Shown here: piece after piece, positions 5,676 to 6,107 of the stretch
Layout: every line of letters starts with the position of its first letter
Numbering within the stretch: the stretch's first letter is position 1
NCBI GenBank assembly: GCA_014379885.1
Contig: JACMKW010000079.1
Location: forward strand, 1-6,107
Length of the DNA: 6,107 nucleotides
Reading direction: 5' to 3'
DNA from: Rhizobacter sp.
Lineage (GTDB): Bacteria; Pseudomonadota; Gammaproteobacteria; Burkholderiales; Burkholderiaceae
Notes under the pieces: model-generated
Seen by the model: only the letters and a program-made list of their open reading frames with translations
Told to the model about the DNA's origin: nothing
The model's database searches: none
Position numbers and translations under genes: made by a program

Positions 5676-6107
5676 ATGCAACACCCGATTCCCTGCCTGT
5701 TCATGCGCGGCGGCAGCTCGCGCGGCCCCTTCTTCAACGAAGCCGACCTGCCGACTGACATCGCGCAGCGCGACCGTGTGCTGCTGGCCGTGATGGGCTC
5801 GCCTGACCGCCGCCAGATCGACGGCCTGGGGGGAGCCCACCCGCTCACCAGCAAGGTCGGCATCGTGCGACGCAGCAAGACGGCGGGTGTCGATCTCGAC
5901 TTTCTGTTCGCCCAGTTGCAGCCTGACAAAGACTCCGTCGACACCACACCCAACTGCGGCAACATGCTCGCGGCCGTGGTGCCTTTTGCGCTGGAAACCG
6001 GCTTGTTGAAAGCACAGGGCGAAACCACCACCTTGCGCGTGCTCACGCTCAACACCGACATGCAGTGCGACGTGACGGTGCAAACCCCGGGCGGCCAGGT
6101 GAGCTAC
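5676..6107 (+). CDS. PrpF-family tautomerase, 4-oxalomesaconate tautomerase-like (partial, C-terminus beyond window)
   Basis: The first 144 residues are present and the frame runs off the right edge; family members are about 350-400 residues. Seen: IPCLFMRGGSSRGPFF (5-20), MGSPDRRQIDGLGG (40-53), LTSKVGIV (57-64) and TPNCGNM (91-97). K60 and C94 are 34 residues apart, the same spacing as the catalytic Lys/Cys pairs K66/C100 of LigU and K73/C107 of PrpF, so the first half of the active site is intact. The start MQHPIPCLFMRGG resembles GalD/PmdU/LigU-type enzymes, which tautomerise 4-oxalomesaconate in gallate or protocatechuate 4,5-cleavage. Other activities in the family are 2-methylaconitate, trans-aconitate and 3-methylitaconate isomerisation, and the substrate depends on genes to the right. 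The family's usual GGTSKG is GGSSRG here, a conservative change. It is divergent from the LysR gene and probably first in its operon. No clear ribosome-binding site precedes the ATG. Confidence 0.85.
   Translation, partial: MQHPIPCLFMRGGSSRGPFFNEADLPTDIAQRDRVLLAVMGSPDRRQIDGLGGAHPLTSKVGIVRRSKTAGVDLDFLFAQLQPDKDSVDTTPNCGNMLAAVVPFALETGLLKAQGETTTLRVLTLNTDMQCDVTVQTPGGQVSY

Noticed and set aside
5453..6083. Minus-strand frames of 202 and 167 codons opposite the tautomerase
   Set aside because: Both are antisense to the PrpF-family gene with its Lys/Cys motifs, and they cross the repeat and operator region without any motif of their own.
1..6107. A mobile element, defence system or integrated island
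   Set aside because: There is no transposase, integrase, nuclease, toxin or tRNA-linked attachment site. Base and codon use look uniform, and every gene belongs to a common housekeeping, signalling or catabolic family.

Overview
The window looks like an ordinary chromosomal segment from a GC-rich betaproteobacterium, most likely Burkholderiales and probably Comamonadaceae. This is inferred from the strong G/C third-position bias, the style of the LysR and tautomerase proteins, and two copies of a GC-rich intergenic repeat (GCCCCC..CTGCCCCC-AGGGGC) of a kind I associate with that family. No search was run, so the genus is open. I see no tRNA, rRNA, CRISPR array, transposase or phage gene.

Layout, left to right. 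(1) Positions 1-1335, minus: a periplasmic TPR sensor protein whose C-terminal output domain lies beyond the left edge. (2) 1395-1868, plus: a RimI-like GNAT acetyltransferase divergent from it. (3) 1869-2051: a convergent intergenic stretch packed with a repeat copy, a perfect inverted repeat and three short perfect hairpins. (4) 2052-3068, minus: a PLP-dependent threonine/serine dehydratase-like enzyme without an ACT domain. (5) 3069-3294: a 226-base gap with no convincing gene. (6) 3295-4488, minus: a membrane-anchored diguanylate cyclase with intact GGEEF and I-site. (7) 4585-5493, minus: a LysR-type regulator. (8) 5494-5675: a divergent control region with a second repeat copy, a T-N11-A dyad and a possible promoter. 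(9) 5676 to the right edge, plus: the N-terminal 144 residues of a PrpF-family tautomerase resembling 4-oxalomesaconate tautomerase.

The clearest functional unit is the divergent LysR/tautomerase pair, which has the form of a LysR-controlled catabolic operon. By analogy with known protocatechuate 4,5-cleavage or gallate pathways, the operon that continues to the right may handle oxalomesaconate or a related unsaturated tricarboxylate. The diguanylate cyclase and possibly the TPR protein point to c-di-GMP signalling, but nothing in the sequence ties them to the catabolic genes. The acetyltransferase and dehydratase look like stand-alone genes.

I did not find a new multi-gene system. The most interesting signals are non-coding: two related dyads, each next to a copy of the same repeat and each sharing the flank CACATCTT, one at a regulator promoter and one between convergent genes.
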